From Shouchella clausii (lineage in GTDB: Bacteria; Bacillota; Bacilli; Bacillales; Bacillaceae_D), in NCBI RefSeq assembly GCF_001598215.1, contig NZ_BCXJ01000002.1, positions 62,001 through 126,000 on the forward strand: 64,000 nucleotides of DNA. The letters are read 5' to 3'. How positions within the stretch are numbered: position 1 is the stretch's first letter; each line of letters starts with the position of its first letter. Shown here piece after piece: positions 63,128-64,000 of this stretch. The notes under the pieces are model-generated. The model was not told the DNA's origin and made no database searches. It saw only the letters and a program-made list of their open reading frames with translations. A program made the position numbers and the translations under genes.

Positions 63128-63724
63128 ATGACAAATAACAGCATGAATCCCAAGGTTGATGAATTTTTAACGAACGCTAAAAAGTGGAAGGAAGAATATA
63201 AGAAGTTAAGAGATATTATTCTTGACTGTGACCTGACTGAAGAATTTAAGTGGATGCACCCTTGCTATACATTTGAAAATAAAAACATCGTATTAATACA
63301 TGGATTTAAAGACTACTGTGCGGTTCTCTTTCATAAAGGTGCCTTGTTAAAGGATGCCCATGGGATGCTCATCCAACAAACAGAGAACGTTCAGGCAGCC
63401 CGCCAAATTCGCTTTACAAATGTTCAGGAAATTATTGAAAGGGAGCCGATTTTAAAAGACTATATATATGAAGCAATTGAAGTAGAAAAAGCCGGATTAA
63501 AAGTAAAAAACGATAAAGACAATACCAACTTGATCATTCCAGAAGAGCTTCAAAGTAAATTCGCAGAAATCCCCGCTTTGAAAACAGCTTTCGACGCATT
63601 GACGCCAGGAAGGCAACGAGCATACATTCTTTATTTTTCAGGAGCCAAACAACCAAAAACACGAGAAGCAAGGGTTGAAAAGTACGTCCAGAAAATTCTA
63701 GATGGATTAGGATTGAAGGATTAG
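63128..63724 (+). CDS. YdeI/DUF1801-like protein
   Basis: 198 residues from ATG 63128; AAGGAG lies 12 nt upstream, and an ATG at 63086 is a longer alternative. DUF1801-type N-terminal half (LRDIILDCDLTEEFKWMHPC, FKDYCAVLFHKGALL) and a C-terminal YdeI part (LKTAFDALTPGRQRAYILYF, AKQPKTREARVEKYV). In B. subtilis YdeI-type proteins are linked to stress and antimicrobial responses; no mechanism is known. Confidence 0.8.
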   Translation: MTNNSMNPKVDEFLTNAKKWKEEYKKLRDIILDCDLTEEFKWMHPCYTFENKNIVLIHGFKDYCAVLFHKGALLKDAHGMLIQQTENVQAARQIRFTNVQEIIEREPILKDYIYEAIEVEKAGLKVKNDKDNTNLIIPEELQSKFAEIPALKTAFDALTPGRQRAYILYFSGAKQPKTREARVEKYVQKILDGLGLKD

Positions 63725-64000
63725 TAAAAGTTATCAAGTTGAAAAGTCGTAGTGTAAAGATGGAAAATGCCATTCAAGCTAATATGAAAAAAAGATGATA
63801 AAGATGATAATAAAGGCGGGTAAGTTAGTTACTATAGAAAGGAGGGGGATCTACCACATCTATGACCTGTTGGAATAAAAAACAGGCATATTTATTGATG
63901 CACTTTACATGATGCATTTGGTATCTCCTTAACTTTTGTAAAAGCTAAGGGGGATAACCATTATCATTTTAACAGTTGGTTTATGTTGGGCATACGTTCC
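63725..64000 (+). other. End of window, no firm gene
   Basis: 276 bases. CCTTA..TTTTGTAAAA..TAAGG forms a hairpin at ~63928-63950 and is followed by AGGGGGAT. The frame after it (ATT at 63959 onward, IIILTVGLCWAYV) is hydrophobic and open to the edge, so a membrane protein gene may begin near here, but no standard start codon fits. Confidence 0.3.

Noticed and set aside
63959-64000. Start of a membrane protein at the right edge
   Set aside because: Hydrophobic frame too short and without a standard start codon to call.

Overview
The window looks like the chromosome of an endospore-forming, low-to-moderate GC Bacillaceae member, most likely an alkaliphile close to Shouchella (formerly Bacillus) clausii. 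Support comes from two gerA-type germination operons, cotD, kapB, a Spo0E-like phosphatase, a type-B RNase P RNA, gene order yprA-yprB-cotD-ypsA-gpsB-rnpB-ypsC as in Bacillus subtilis, and a MotB whose V37, A40, G42, Q43 and Q46 match the residues I recall from work on the dual Na+/H+ motor of B. clausii. The species name is inference.

Layout. 0-10 kb: end of gltA, gltB, ypjP, two small membrane proteins with kapB, then dapA (minus) behind a lysine riboswitch, an unlisted Spo0E-like gene, a lipoprotein, a Cof-type phosphatase, a 27-residue peptide gene with its own promoter, and an mhqO/mhqD-like pair. 10-14 kb: first gerA operon. 14-24.5 kb: oligoendopeptidase F, mrfA-mrfB (DNA repair), cotD, ypsA, gpsB, RNase HI, rnpB, an rRNA methyltransferase and an oxidoreductase. 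24.5-25 kb: an intergenic region with two short promoter-to-terminator units, one under a Fur box. 25-29 kb: second gerA operon. 29-32 kb: SH3 protein, FGGY sugar kinase, a probable forespore-expressed small protein. 32-45 kb is AT-richer and accessory: a T-box leader before an MFS exporter, a methyltransferase, peptidase M32, MarC, a serine-recombinase homologue without catalytic residues, a SulP transporter followed by a decayed universal stress protein gene, and a PRD regulator divergent from a PTS operon. 44.8-48 kb: two GH1 6-phospho-glycosidases. 48-57 kb: an SDR enzyme, an OpuF-type osmolyte transporter, CoA-binding protein, parE-parC. 57-64 kb: DUF2200, DksA/YteA-like protein, AI-2E family protein, motA-motB, YitT, a GOLPH3-like protein and two small proteins.

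The strongest candidates for something new are: (1) the PTS/GH1 cluster, in which both GH1 enzymes carry Gln in place of the acid/base Glu, as plant myrosinases do, next to a pair of identical-arm palindromes exactly 200 bp apart that each sit about 54 bp upstream of a predicted start site; (2) a Fur-controlled, C-rich ~68-nt RNA resembling FsrA in design, beside a second ~65-nt transcript unit; (3) a T-box leader controlling an MFS exporter; (4) a conserved-looking but catalytically dead serine recombinase; (5) a ypsA gene that seems to start at ATC.

All calls come from reading the sequence and translations; no database search was run. Family names rest on remembered signature motifs.
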